The position numbers and the translations under genes are program-made. Under the pieces are notes generated by a model. That model was not told the DNA's origin, did not search any database, and saw only the letters and a list, made by a program, of their open reading frames with translations. A DNA stretch of 64,000 bases from Rhizobium viscosum. GTDB lineage: Bacteria > Pseudomonadota > Alphaproteobacteria > Rhizobiales > Rhizobiaceae. The stretch is taken from contig NZ_JADBEC010000003.1 in the NCBI RefSeq assembly GCF_014873945.1, positions 248,001-312,000 of the forward strand, written 5' to 3'. Below are positions 8,310 to 16,580 of this stretch, piece after piece. Within the stretch, counting starts at the first letter, position 1. Every line of letters starts with the position of its first letter.

Positions 8310-9140
8310 ATGGCGGGCACCAACAGCGAGCGTCAACTTCTGGCCGAAGGGCCTGTTATCATTCTGGTCGAGCCGCAGATGGGCGAGAATATCGGCATGG
8401 TGGCGCGCGCCATGGCGAATTTCGGCCTTGCCGATCTTCGCCTCGTCAATCCGCGCGACGGCTGGCCGAACGAGAAGGCGCAGGCCGCAGCCTCCAAGGC
8501 CGATCACGTCATCGAGGGCACCAAGGTCTTCGCCACGCTGGAGGAGGCGATTGCCGACCTCAATTTCGTCTATGCGACGACGGCGCGCAGCCGCGACAAT
8601 TACAAACCTGTGCGCGCTCCCGTTTTTGCCGCCGGAAACCTGCGCAGCCGCTTCAGGGCAGGTGAGGCGACCGGCATCCTCTTCGGCCGCGAGCGTTGGG
8701 GCCTGACCAACGAGGAGGTGGCGCTTGCCGACGAGATCGTCACCTTTCCGGTCAATCCGGCCTTTGCATCGCTCAACATCGCCCAAGCGGTGCTGCTCAT
8801 GTCCTATGAATGGATGAAATCCGGCATGGAGGATCTGGAAGCGGTACCGTTCCAGGCGCTGGAGCAGCGGCCCTCCACCAAGGAGCAGCTCTTCGGCCTG
8901 TTCGACCAACTGGAAGAGGCGCTCGATTCCCGCAACTATTTCCATCCGCCCTCGAAAAAGCCGAAAATGGTCGACAACCTGCGCGCAGTCCTCTCCCGCC
9001 GGGCCTTCACGGAACAGGAAATCAGCGTGCTGCGCGGCGTCATCTCCTCTCTCGACCGCTTCTCGCTCAATAGCCCGCGCAAGGGCGGTTCCACCAGATC
9101 CCGCAAGGAAGCGCCCACCGATGACAGCGCCGACGAATGA
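8310..9140 (+). CDS. trmJ: tRNA (cytidine/uridine-2'-O-)-methyltransferase TrmJ
   Basis: A 276-residue SPOUT-fold methyltransferase predicted to 2'-O-methylate position 32 of tRNA using S-adenosylmethionine. The family motifs are visible: EPQMGENIGMVARAMANFG (motif 1, about residues 22-40), GILFGRERWGLTNEE (motif 2) and NPAFASLNIAQAVLLMSYE (motif 3, forming the SAM-binding knot). The C-terminal tail (SPRKGGSTRSRKEAPTDD) is basic and disordered. It overlaps the murI start by 20 bases, so the two are co-translated. A broader RNA 2'-O-methyltransferase role cannot be excluded. Confidence 0.88.
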   Translation: MAGTNSERQLLAEGPVIILVEPQMGENIGMVARAMANFGLADLRLVNPRDGWPNEKAQAAASKADHVIEGTKVFATLEEAIADLNFVYATTARSRDNYKPVRAPVFAAGNLRSRFRAGEATGILFGRERWGLTNEEVALADEIVTFPVNPAFASLNIAQAVLLMSYEWMKSGMEDLEAVPFQALEQRPSTKEQLFGLFDQLEEALDSRNYFHPPSKKPKMVDNLRAVLSRRAFTEQEISVLRGVISSLDRFSLNSPRKGGSTRSRKEAPTDDSADE

Positions 9141-9924
9141 GCTGAAACCCGTCCTCGTCTTTGATTCAGGCATAGGGGGGCTGACTGTCCTGCGCGAGGC
9201 ACGCGTACTGATGCCGGAACGCGGCTTCATCTATGTTGCCGACGATGCCGGCTTTCCCTATGGCGGCTGGGAAGAGCAGGCGCTGAAGGAGCGGATTATC
9301 GGCCTCTTTGCCAAGCTGCTCGAAGATTACGATCCCGAGGTCTGCATCATTGCCTGCAACACGGCCTTCACGCTTGTGGGTGCCGACCTGCGCGCCGCCT
9401 TTCCGCAGATGACTTTCGTGGGCACGGTGCCGGCGATCAAGCCTGCCGCCGAGCGCACGCGCTCCGGCCTCGTCTCGGTGCTTGCGACCCCCGGCACGGT
9501 CAGGCGCGCCTATACGCGCGACCTCATCCAGTCCTTCGCGCAGCAATGCCATGTGCGGCTGGTCGGTTCCGAAAACCTGGCGCGCATGGCTGAAGCCTAT
9601 ATCCGCGGTGACGCCGTTTCAGACGAGGCAGTGCTCACCGAGATCGATCAATGCTTTGTCGAGAAGGATGGGCGCAAGACTGATATCGTCGTGCTCGCCT
9701 GTACGCATTATCCCTTCATGGCCAATCTATTCCGCAGGCTGGCGCCTTGGCCGGTGGACTGGCTGGATCCAGCGGAAGCGATTGCGCGCCGCGCCCGCAC
9801 GCTGGTACCGCACGTTGCGGACGCCGTTCATCCTGACAATTTCGACTTTGCCTTCTTCACTTCGGGCAATCCGGATTTTGCCACGCGGCGGCTGATGCAA
9901 GGGTTCGGGCTGAGCACACGATAA
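9121..9924 (+). CDS. murI: Glutamate racemase
   Basis: A 267-residue enzyme interconverting L- and D-glutamate for peptidoglycan synthesis. The two catalytic cysteines are in place: C79 in ACNTA and C194 in ACTHYP. The N-terminal DSGIGGLTVL and FPYGGW segments are also typical. Length is normal. The ATG lies inside the end of trmJ, a 20-base overlap. Confidence 0.95.
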   Translation: MTAPTNELKPVLVFDSGIGGLTVLREARVLMPERGFIYVADDAGFPYGGWEEQALKERIIGLFAKLLEDYDPEVCIIACNTAFTLVGADLRAAFPQMTFVGTVPAIKPAAERTRSGLVSVLATPGTVRRAYTRDLIQSFAQQCHVRLVGSENLARMAEAYIRGDAVSDEAVLTEIDQCFVEKDGRKTDIVVLACTHYPFMANLFRRLAPWPVDWLDPAEAIARRARTLVPHVADAVHPDNFDFAFFTSGNPDFATRRLMQGFGLSTR

Positions 9925-10020
9925 GGCACTGCGCGCTTTATTTCCCCTGTCTCATCACGCAAGATCCCCGCGGGGAATCGCGAGCGGGTGTTTGGCGCTC
10001 AGGATGCAAAGGGGTGCGCC

Positions 10021-11196
10021 GTGCCGCTACAAAGACTTGTCATGCTGATCTTCTTTCTGCAACCGATAGCCTTTGGCGCTTGGTTGCCGCGCATTCCAGA
10101 TATCCAGGCGAAGCTCGAACTCGGCACTGCCGATCTCGCGGTAGCCCTTCTGGGATTGCCTGTTGGCACGCTGATCACGCTGCCGTTTGCCGGCCGCGTC
10201 GTTTCGCGCATCGGCGGGCGGATGGCGATCATCTATGGGTTCATCTTCTTTCTTGCCGTGGTTTCGCTGCCAGCCTTCGCACCCAGCGCCGCGCTCCTGT
10301 TCCTTGCCCTGATGGTCGTCGGGGTCGCGCTTTCGACAGTGGAACTCGGCATGAATGTCGAGGCTGACGTGACGGAGAAGGCAACGGGGCTGATCATCAT
10401 GAGCCGCTGCCATGGCTTCTGGAGTTTCGGCATCATGGCCGGCAGCCTGATCGGCGTTGGTGCCATAGCGATCGGGCTTTCTCCGCAGTGGTCGATCCTG
10501 ATCAGTGCGATCGTCATCCTGCCGGTCGCCCTGCTTGCCAGCCTGCGCCTGCCGAAATTGCCTGAAAGTCACCATGAGGAGAATTCGCAGGCAAAGACCG
10601 GCTTCAAGCCGCCCAGTCTTGCCCTGCTCGGGATCTGTGCCTTCGTCTTCGGCGTGACCATGACCGAAGGTGCGATCGCCGACTGGTCGGCGGTCTATCT
10701 CAGCGATGTCATGAATGCCGCAGGCGCGCAAACCGGCCTCGGTTATTCGGTTTTCGCCTTCATGGTTGCGGCGGGGCGCTTCAGCGGTGATTACATGAAA
10801 GGCCGTTTCGGCGCGGTTGCCATTGCCCGCGGCTGCGGCATCGCCTCGCTTGCCGGCATGCTCGTCGTTCTGCTTGCGCCGGCGACGCCGCTTGCCCTGA
10901 TCGGCTTTGCAGCCGTCGGTGTCGGCGTCTCGGTCGGATTTCCGCTTGCGGTGACGGCCGTCGCCTCACTGACCGACCGACCGCCCGCATCAAGCGTTGC
11001 CATACTCTCCTTTGCGGCGCTCAGCGGTTTTCTCATCGGGCCGCCGATCATCGGCTTTCTCGGCGAACTCCTGGGCTTGCGCATGGGGCTCGCGGTCCTG
11101 CTGGTACCGCTCTTCGTCAGCCTGCTCTGCACCCGTCTGCTGATTCCGACGCAGAGGGACATGGTGGCCGACCTCGTCGAGCGCGAGGCGGTGTGA
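10021..11196 (+). CDS. Major facilitator superfamily transporter
   Basis: A 391-residue, twelve-segment MFS permease. It opens with RLVMLIFFLQPIAFGAWLPRIPDIQAKLEL, and the motif-A-like loop FAGRVVSRIGGRMAI follows segment 2. This subgroup resembles YbjJ/fucose-permease-like carriers; the substrate is unknown. The GTG at 10021 is preferred because AAAGGGG lies 5 bases upstream. An earlier in-frame GTG at 9988 would add 11 residues without a good ribosome site. Confidence 0.85.
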   Translation: MPLQRLVMLIFFLQPIAFGAWLPRIPDIQAKLELGTADLAVALLGLPVGTLITLPFAGRVVSRIGGRMAIIYGFIFFLAVVSLPAFAPSAALLFLALMVVGVALSTVELGMNVEADVTEKATGLIIMSRCHGFWSFGIMAGSLIGVGAIAIGLSPQWSILISAIVILPVALLASLRLPKLPESHHEENSQAKTGFKPPSLALLGICAFVFGVTMTEGAIADWSAVYLSDVMNAAGAQTGLGYSVFAFMVAAGRFSGDYMKGRFGAVAIARGCGIASLAGMLVVLLAPATPLALIGFAAVGVGVSVGFPLAVTAVASLTDRPPASSVAILSFAALSGFLIGPPIIGFLGELLGLRMGLAVLLVPLFVSLLCTRLLIPTQRDMVADLVEREAV

Positions 11197-11305
11197 AGCC
11201 TTATTTCCCAGGGCTGGCTTTCCTGTGGGTTCTTAAAGGTTTGACGACAACAGCGCCTGCGAATCTGCTAGAGACGGGGGCTGGAATTTGTAAGGGGAAT
11301 TGGAC

Positions 11306-12820
11306 GTGCAGGTTGGCATCGATATGGGAATGGCGTCCGGCAACCCGGCGACGCTCGATATCGAGGAATTGCTGGCGACGCGTCTGCTCGTGCAGGGCAA
11401 TTCCGGTTCCGGCAAATCGCATCTGCTGCGCCGCCTCCTGGAACAGTCGGCCCAATGGGTACAGCAGGTCATCATCGATCCCGAAGGTGATTTCGTCACG
11501 CTGTCCGACCGGTTCGGCCATGTCGTCGTCGATGGCGAGCGCACCGAGGCCGAGCTTGCCGGCATTGCCAACCGTATCCGCCAGCACCGCGTTTCCTGCG
11601 TGCTGACGCTGGAAGGGCTCGATATCGAGCAGCAGATGCGGGCGGCGGCGGCCTTCCTCAACGGCATGTTCGATGCCGATCGCGAATATTGGTATCCTGT
11701 TCTTGTCGTGGTCGACGAAGCGCAGATGTTTGCGCCCTCGGTCGGCGGCGATGTCTCGGAAGATGCGCGCAAGGCATCGCTCGGCGCCATGACCAATCTG
11801 ATGTGCCGCGGGCGTAAACGCGGGCTTGCCGGCGTCATCGCCACACAGCGTCTCGCCAAGCTTGCCAAGAACGTCGCCGCCGAAGCCTCGAACTTCCTGA
11901 TGGGCCGCACCTTCCTCGATATCGACATGGCGCGCGCCGCTGATCTGCTCGGCATGGACCGCCGTCAGGCGGAAATGTTCCGCGACCTGAAGCGTGGCCA
12001 TTTCGTTGCCCTCGGTCCTGCCTTGTCGCGTCGGCCGCTGCCGATCCAGATCGGCAATGTCGAGACCTCGGCGCGCTCTTCCAGCCCGAAGCTGATGCCG
12101 CTGCCGGATTCGCCTCAGGATGTGGAAGACCTGATCTTCACGCCGGATCCGGAGGAGTTCCAGCGGCCGATTGTGCGCCGCGCGCCGCCCGCACCACGCC
12201 CGACCACCGATATTCTTGCCGAGTTGTCGCGCTCGACCCCGGCTGCCGCACCGATGCAGGCTTCCGAGCCGCGTATGGCGCAGCCGGAAATCTCCGCCGA
12301 GGAGCGCGAGGAGCGGCTTGCCGGCGTGCTCGCCGAAATTCTCGACGATCCGGGCTCCGGCTTCCGCACCGATGCAGTTCTCTATCAGGAATTCCTGGTG
12401 CGGGTGCGCATGCGCCGCGTTCCCGGTCCGCCGATGTCGCTGCCGGAATTCCGCCGGCGCGTTGCGGTTTCGCGCTCTGGCGTCGATCCTGAAATGGCGG
12501 CAGGGGAGGCTTGGGCGACGGCGCTTTCGCTGTCGAACGGCGTCACCGACGATCTGCAGGGCGTGTTCCTGATGATGGCGAAGGCTGCGATCGGCGGCGA
12601 GGCTTGCCCTTCGGACGCCCGTATTGCCCGTGCTTACGGCACCCATTCGGCCCGGCGCGCACGCCGGCTACTCGGTTATTTCGAGGAGCAGGGGCTCATC
12701 GTCGTGCACACGGATTTCAGTGGCAAGCGCATCGTTGCCTTTCCGGACCTGCAGGCCGAGACGGCACCGGGCTCGGCCGATGCGCCCGACGGCGATTTTC
12801 TGAAGAGCGCTGCCGAATAA
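11306..12820 (+). CDS. HerA-like P-loop ATPase
   Basis: A roughly 504-residue ATPase of the HerA/FtsK-like fold (DUF87/DUF853 type). Walker A is GNSGSGKS (about residues 31-38), Walker B is VLVVVDEAQMF (Asp-Glu at about 137-138), and the motif VIATQRLAKL follows near residue 190. The conserved basic RGRKRG precedes it. Residues 250-330 are a proline-rich linker. The C-terminal 180 residues may contain a winged helix (ARAYGTHSARRARRLLGYFEEQGLIVV). No NurA-like nuclease is adjacent. The GTG at 11306 is chosen for its 8-base spacing from AAGGGG; a TTG two codons earlier is too close. Confidence 0.82.
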   Translation: MQVGIDMGMASGNPATLDIEELLATRLLVQGNSGSGKSHLLRRLLEQSAQWVQQVIIDPEGDFVTLSDRFGHVVVDGERTEAELAGIANRIRQHRVSCVLTLEGLDIEQQMRAAAAFLNGMFDADREYWYPVLVVVDEAQMFAPSVGGDVSEDARKASLGAMTNLMCRGRKRGLAGVIATQRLAKLAKNVAAEASNFLMGRTFLDIDMARAADLLGMDRRQAEMFRDLKRGHFVALGPALSRRPLPIQIGNVETSARSSSPKLMPLPDSPQDVEDLIFTPDPEEFQRPIVRRAPPAPRPTTDILAELSRSTPAAAPMQASEPRMAQPEISAEEREERLAGVLAEILDDPGSGFRTDAVLYQEFLVRVRMRRVPGPPMSLPEFRRRVAVSRSGVDPEMAAGEAWATALSLSNGVTDDLQGVFLMMAKAAIGGEACPSDARIARAYGTHSARRARRLLGYFEEQGLIVVHTDFSGKRIVAFPDLQAETAPGSADAPDGDFLKSAAE

Positions 12821-12826
12821 ACCGCG

Positions 12827-13162
12827 TCACACCCAGCTCTGGATGATTTCGGGGCTGGCATGGATGCAGGTGAGCTCCAACCGCGTCGTCCCGACATTCT
12901 TGAAGCAGTGCGGCGTCTCGGCGTTGACGATGACGATATCGCCGACGTTGGGCTCCAGCGTCTCCTCGCCGACGGTAAAGCGCGCCTTGCCGGAGCGGAC
13001 GATCCACAATTCCGTATAGGGGTGAACATGCAGGTCCGGGCCCTGGCCGGGCTCATTGTCGATCAGGAAGACCGAGACCGGCGCGCCATAATCGCCGCCC
13101 TCGAAACGGATGGTGCGATTGGCGAACTGCTCCTGGCTTTCACGCGGTATGACATGGAACAT
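12827..13162 (-). CDS. Cupin-domain protein
   Basis: A 111-residue single-cupin protein. Metal ligands are visible as H45, H47 and E51 (DLHVHPYTELW) and H85 (TPHCF). This fold occurs in small dioxygenases, isomerases and sugar- or effector-binding proteins, and the sequence alone does not say which. It is divergent from the MarR regulator at 13264 with 101 bases between, containing two palindromic operators, so it is the likely regulatory target. It is convergent with the HerA-like gene. Confidence 0.85.
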   Translation of the reverse strand: MFHVIPRESQEQFANRTIRFEGGDYGAPVSVFLIDNEPGQGPDLHVHPYTELWIVRSGKARFTVGEETLEPNVGDIVIVNAETPHCFKNVGTTRLELTCIHASPEIIQSWV

Positions 13163-13202
13163 GATTTCCTCCTTGGATCACGCTGCAGACTTCGCTATGA
13201 GT

Positions 13203-13220
13203 TATCTTCTCGAGAAGATA
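13203..13220. promoter_or_regulatory. Palindromic operator 1 of the cupin/MarR pair
   Basis: TATCTTCTCGAGAAGATA is a perfect 18-bp palindrome in the divergent intergenic region. Size and symmetry fit a MarR-dimer operator. Its partner begins 30 bases further on. Confidence 0.75.
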
Positions 13221-13232
13221 TTCCACCCAATT

Positions 13233-13250
13233 TATCTTCTCGTCAAGATA
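13233..13250. promoter_or_regulatory. Palindromic operator 2 of the cupin/MarR pair
   Basis: TATCTTCTCGTCAAGATA is identical to operator 1 except at two positions. It is centred 30 bp (about three helical turns) from operator 1 and abuts the MarR ribosome site (TTGGAG), so binding would block translation-proximal transcription of the regulator itself. Confidence 0.72.
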
Positions 13251-13263
13251 GTTTGGAGCCATC

Positions 13264-13794
13264 ATGGAAACGGAAGACCATGTCGACCGGCTGCGTGCCC
13301 TCTGGGCGGAGGAATTGCCCGATCTCGACACGACGCCGATGAGCATCCTCGGGCGCATCTACCGGCTCTCCAATCTGGTGCGCCCCTCTATCGAAGCGAC
13401 ATTCGCCGAATTCGATCTCGATCGGGGCGAGTTCGACGTGATTGCGACGATCCGCAGGGCAGGGCCGCCATACCGAATGATCCCGACGGAACTCTACAGC
13501 CTTCTGATGATCTCCTCGGGCGGGCTGACACACCGGCTGGACAGGCTGGAGAAATCCGGGCTCATCCGGCGCGAGCGTTCGGCCGGGGACAAGCGCAGCT
13601 TCGAGGTGGCGCTGACGGAGGAGGGTATCCGCCGTGCCGAAGCCGCCTTCCGCGAAGACATGAAGCGGGAACTCGGCCATCTCGACGGGCTGGACGAGGA
13701 CGAGCGTCGGGCGCTGGCCGGGCTCTTGCGCAAACTTGCCGGTTTGCTCGAACGGGCAGGCGAGAAAGGCCCTGCCGCGGCAGATTCTGTTTGA
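13264..13794 (+). CDS. MarR-family transcriptional regulator
   Basis: A 176-residue winged-helix regulator. The recognition region MIPTELYSLLMISSGGLTHRLDRLEKSGLIRR and the wing (ERSAGDKRSFEVALTEEG) are at about residues 75-120, with dimerisation helices at both ends. The ATG has GGAG 5 bases upstream. The gene is divergent from a cupin gene and two near-identical 18-bp palindromes sit between, which implies autoregulation and control of the cupin. The ligand is unknown. Confidence 0.9.
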   Translation: METEDHVDRLRALWAEELPDLDTTPMSILGRIYRLSNLVRPSIEATFAEFDLDRGEFDVIATIRRAGPPYRMIPTELYSLLMISSGGLTHRLDRLEKSGLIRRERSAGDKRSFEVALTEEGIRRAEAAFREDMKRELGHLDGLDEDERRALAGLLRKLAGLLERAGEKGPAAADSV

Positions 13795-13828
13795 CAATCC
13801 TGTGACTTATCCCTAAAGACCGCGCCAG

Positions 13829-13857
13829 CACCGGGCAGCAATGTCCGGTGTTTCATT
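13829..13857 (+). terminator. Possible weak terminator after marR
   Basis: CACCGG (13829-13834) pairs with CCGGTG (13845-13850), followed by TTTCATTT. The stem is only 6 bp, so this is tentative. A TTGACA at 13857-13862 directly after it could be the -35 of an rpsD promoter. Confidence 0.4.
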
Positions 13858-13992
13858 TGACATGTCCCGTGGATCAGATCCGTTCGCGTAATGGAAAGAT
13901 CCTGTCGGCTCTCGGAAACGAGATCAAAGGAGGGCGTGTTTCCTTCGTGCGGTTTGGTAACAAACCGTCCTAACACTTTGAAAGGAAATACG

Positions 13993-14610
13993 ATGAGCAA
14001 GCGCGAATCGTCCAAGTACAAGATCGACCGCCGTATGGGCGAAAACATCTGGGGCCGTCCGAAGTCCCCGGTGAACCGCCGCGAATACGGCCCGGGCCAG
14101 CACGGCCAGCGCCGCAAGGGCAAGCTTTCCGACTTCGGTGTGCAGCTGCGCGCCAAGCAGAAGCTGAAGGGTTACTACGGTGACCTGCGCGAGAAGCAGT
14201 TCCGCGCGATCTTCGCTGAAGCCTCCCGCCGCAAGGGCGACACCTCGGAAAACCTGATCGGTCTTCTGGAGTCCCGCCTCGATGCGATCGTCTACCGCGC
14301 CAAGTTCGTTCCGACGGTCTTTGCTGCCCGTCAGTTCGTCAACCATGGCCACGTTACGGTCAACGGCGTACGCGTCAACATCGGTTCCTACCGTTGCAAG
14401 GCTGGCGACGTCATCGAAGTTCGTGAACGCTCCAAGCAGCTCGTTACGGTCCTGGAATCGGTTTCGCTCGCAGAGCGCGACGTTCCTGACTACGTCGAAG
14501 TCGACCACAACAAGATGGTTGCCACTTTCGCTCGCGTTCCGACGCTTGCAGACGTTCCGTACCCGGTTGTCATGGAACCGCATCTGGTCGTCGAATTCTA
14601 TTCTCGCTAA
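13993..14610 (+). CDS. rpsD: 30S ribosomal protein S4
   Basis: A 205-residue primary 16S-binding ribosomal protein. The start MSKRESSKYKIDRRMGENIWG and the S4 RNA-binding domain (about residues 94-155, ESRLDAIVYRAKFVPTVFAARQFVNHGHVTVNG) are diagnostic. The ATG at 13993 has AAAGGA 6 bases upstream; the longer frame from 13891 is not needed. It stands alone, as usual in alphaproteobacteria, rather than in the alpha operon. The 5' region of about 200 bases could hold a leader. Confidence 0.98.
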   Translation: MSKRESSKYKIDRRMGENIWGRPKSPVNRREYGPGQHGQRRKGKLSDFGVQLRAKQKLKGYYGDLREKQFRAIFAEASRRKGDTSENLIGLLESRLDAIVYRAKFVPTVFAARQFVNHGHVTVNGVRVNIGSYRCKAGDVIEVRERSKQLVTVLESVSLAERDVPDYVEVDHNKMVATFARVPTLADVPYPVVMEPHLVVEFYSR

Positions 14611-14637
14611 TCAGCGAGAGGCGTTTTCGCATTCTGG

Positions 14638-14664
14638 AAAAGCCGCCTCTAGGGGCGGCTTTTT
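14638..14664 (+). terminator. Rho-independent terminator between rpsD and glsA
   Basis: AAAAGCCGCC pairs with GGCGGCTTTT around a 6-base loop, ending in TTTTT. The hairpin ends 16 bases before the glsA start codon. Confidence 0.9.
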
Positions 14665-14680
14665 CGTATCCGGAGGGAAG

Positions 14681-15610
14681 ATGGTGGATTTGCAGGCAGT
14701 CCTCGACAGCATCTACAAGGAGCTGACGCCCCGCATCGGCGAGGGCAAGGTCGCGGATTACATTCCCGAACTTGCCAAGATCGATCCGAACCAGTTCGGC
14801 ATGTCGATCATTACCGTCGATGGCAAGGTCTACAGCGTCGGCCATGCCGATGTCGCCTTCTCGATCCAGAGCATTTCCAAGGTCTTCATGCTGACGCTGG
14901 CGCTCGGCAAGGTGGGCGAGGGGCTGTGGAAGCGGGTCGGCCGCGAACCCTCGGGCTCAGCCTTCAATTCCATCGTCCAGCTCGAGCATGAGCACGGCAT
15001 CCCGCGCAACCCCTTCATCAATGCCGGCGCGATCGCCGTCAGCGATGTCGTCATGGCCGGCCATGCACCGCGCGAGGCGATCGGCGAACTGCTGCGCTTC
15101 GTGCGTTACCTCGCCGACGACGAATCCATCACCATCGACGATAAGGTGGCGCGTTCGGAAACAGCGACCGGCTACCGTAATTTCGCGCTCGCCAATTTCA
15201 TGCGGTCCTACCGCAATCTCGACCATCCCGTCGATCATGTGCTCGGCGTCTATTTCCATCAATGCGCGCTTTCCATGACCTGCGAGCAGCTGGCCCGCGC
15301 CGGCCTGTTCCTTGCGGCACGCGGCGGCAATCCACTGACCGGCCATTCTGTCGTCTCGCCGAAGCGCGCGCGGCGCATCAATGCGCTGATGCTGACCTGC
15401 GGCCACTACGACGGATCGGGCGACTTCGCCTATCATGTGGGCCTGCCGGGCAAGAGCGGTGTCGGCGGCGGCATCTTTGCGGTGGCGCCCGGCATCGCCT
15501 CGATCGCGGTCTGGTCGCCGGGGCTGAACAAGGTCGGCAATTCGCAGCTTGGCGCCGTGGCGCTGGAGATGCTGGCGGCGCGCACCGGCTGGTCCGTTTT
15601 CGGCGATTGA
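14681..15610 (+). CDS. glsA: Glutaminase A
   Basis: A 309-residue serine-dependent glutaminase (beta-lactamase-like fold) converting glutamine to glutamate and ammonia. The catalytic SxxK motif is S64-I-S-K67, and conserved NPFINAGAI, SETATGYRN and GVGGGIFAV segments are present. The ATG at 14681 has CGGAGGG 3 bases upstream. The frame is open well into rpsD, but that part is a shadow. A strong terminator immediately precedes the ribosome site, leaving no room for a promoter in between. Confidence 0.96.
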   Translation: MVDLQAVLDSIYKELTPRIGEGKVADYIPELAKIDPNQFGMSIITVDGKVYSVGHADVAFSIQSISKVFMLTLALGKVGEGLWKRVGREPSGSAFNSIVQLEHEHGIPRNPFINAGAIAVSDVVMAGHAPREAIGELLRFVRYLADDESITIDDKVARSETATGYRNFALANFMRSYRNLDHPVDHVLGVYFHQCALSMTCEQLARAGLFLAARGGNPLTGHSVVSPKRARRINALMLTCGHYDGSGDFAYHVGLPGKSGVGGGIFAVAPGIASIAVWSPGLNKVGNSQLGAVALEMLAARTGWSVFGD

Positions 15611-15669
15611 GGCTGGGTAGTACTGATGCTTTCTGCTAGAGAGAGCAGGCATATCGGACGGATGAGACA

Positions 15670-16536
15670 ATGAATATCGCAGCCAATATTGCCGACGATC
15701 TGGAAACGGCGGAAGCCGGCATCGGCCATGCGCTGTTTGCCGATGCGCCGCACTCGGTCTCCTTCAACAAGCTGCGCAAGCGCCTGCTGCGGCAGGTGCG
15801 CCAGGCCTTCGAAGACTTCGATATGCTCAAAGGCCAGAAACGCTGGCTGATCGGCATTTCCGGCGGCAAGGATTCCTACGGGCTGCTGGCACTGCTTCTC
15901 GACCTGCAATGGCGCGGGCTGCTGCCGGTGGAACTGGTTGCCTGCAATCTCGATCAGGGCCAGCCGAATTTTCCGAAGCATGTATTACCGGAATACCTTG
16001 CGAAGATCGGCGTCAAACATCGCATCGAATATCGCGACACCTATTCGATCGTGAAGGAGAAGGTGCCGGAAGGGGCGACCTACTGTTCGCTCTGCTCGCG
16101 CCTGCGCCGCGGCAATCTTTATCGCATTGCCAAGGAAGAAGGCTGCGACGCGCTGGTACTCGGCCATCATCGGGAAGACATTCTCGAAACCTTCTTCATG
16201 AACTTCTTCCATGGTGGGCGGATGGCCGCCATGCCGGCGAAACTTCTGAACGACGAAGGCAATTTGATGGTGCTCAGGCCGCTCGCCTATTGCGCCGAGG
16301 ACGACATGGCCAGATTCGCCGCTGCCATGCAGTTTCCGATCATTCCCTGCGACCTCTGCGGCTCTCAGGACGGTCTGCAGCGTAATGCGATGAAGGATAT
16401 GCTCGCCGATATTGAGCGGCGCATGCCCGGCCGCAAGGATACGATGCTGCGCGCGCTGGCGCATGTGAACCCATCGCATCTGCTTGATCCGAAACTTTTC
16501 GACTTTTCTGCGCTGACCGTCACCCAAACGTCATAA
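15670..16536 (+). CDS. ttcA: tRNA 2-thiocytidine(32) synthetase TtcA
   Basis: A 288-residue ATP-dependent enzyme that thiolates cytidine 32 of certain tRNAs. The PP-loop SGGKDS is at residues 64-69. The cysteine pairs C139/C142 (YCSLC) and C227/C230 (PCDLC) supply the residues for catalysis and the [4Fe-4S] cluster of the TtcA family. It starts 59 bases after glsA and precedes the two phosphatase genes. It depends on iron-sulfur and sulfur supply, linking it functionally to the suf genes at 55-62 kb. Confidence 0.94.
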   Translation: MNIAANIADDLETAEAGIGHALFADAPHSVSFNKLRKRLLRQVRQAFEDFDMLKGQKRWLIGISGGKDSYGLLALLLDLQWRGLLPVELVACNLDQGQPNFPKHVLPEYLAKIGVKHRIEYRDTYSIVKEKVPEGATYCSLCSRLRRGNLYRIAKEEGCDALVLGHHREDILETFFMNFFHGGRMAAMPAKLLNDEGNLMVLRPLAYCAEDDMARFAAAMQFPIIPCDLCGSQDGLQRNAMKDMLADIERRMPGRKDTMLRALAHVNPSHLLDPKLFDFSALTVTQTS

Positions 16537-16580
16537 TGGACTTGCTATGAGCCTCTGCAGATCCATGCAACGAGTCCAAA

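Noticed and set aside
11306..13794. Anti-phage system made of the HerA-like ATPase, cupin and MarR genes
   Set aside because: No nuclease or sensor partner is present, the cupin is on the opposite strand, and the MarR palindromes explain the local regulation without a defence role.
13891..13992. Longer N-terminus of ribosomal protein S4
   Set aside because: The canonical start MSKRESSKYKIDRR is at 13993 with a good ribosome site.
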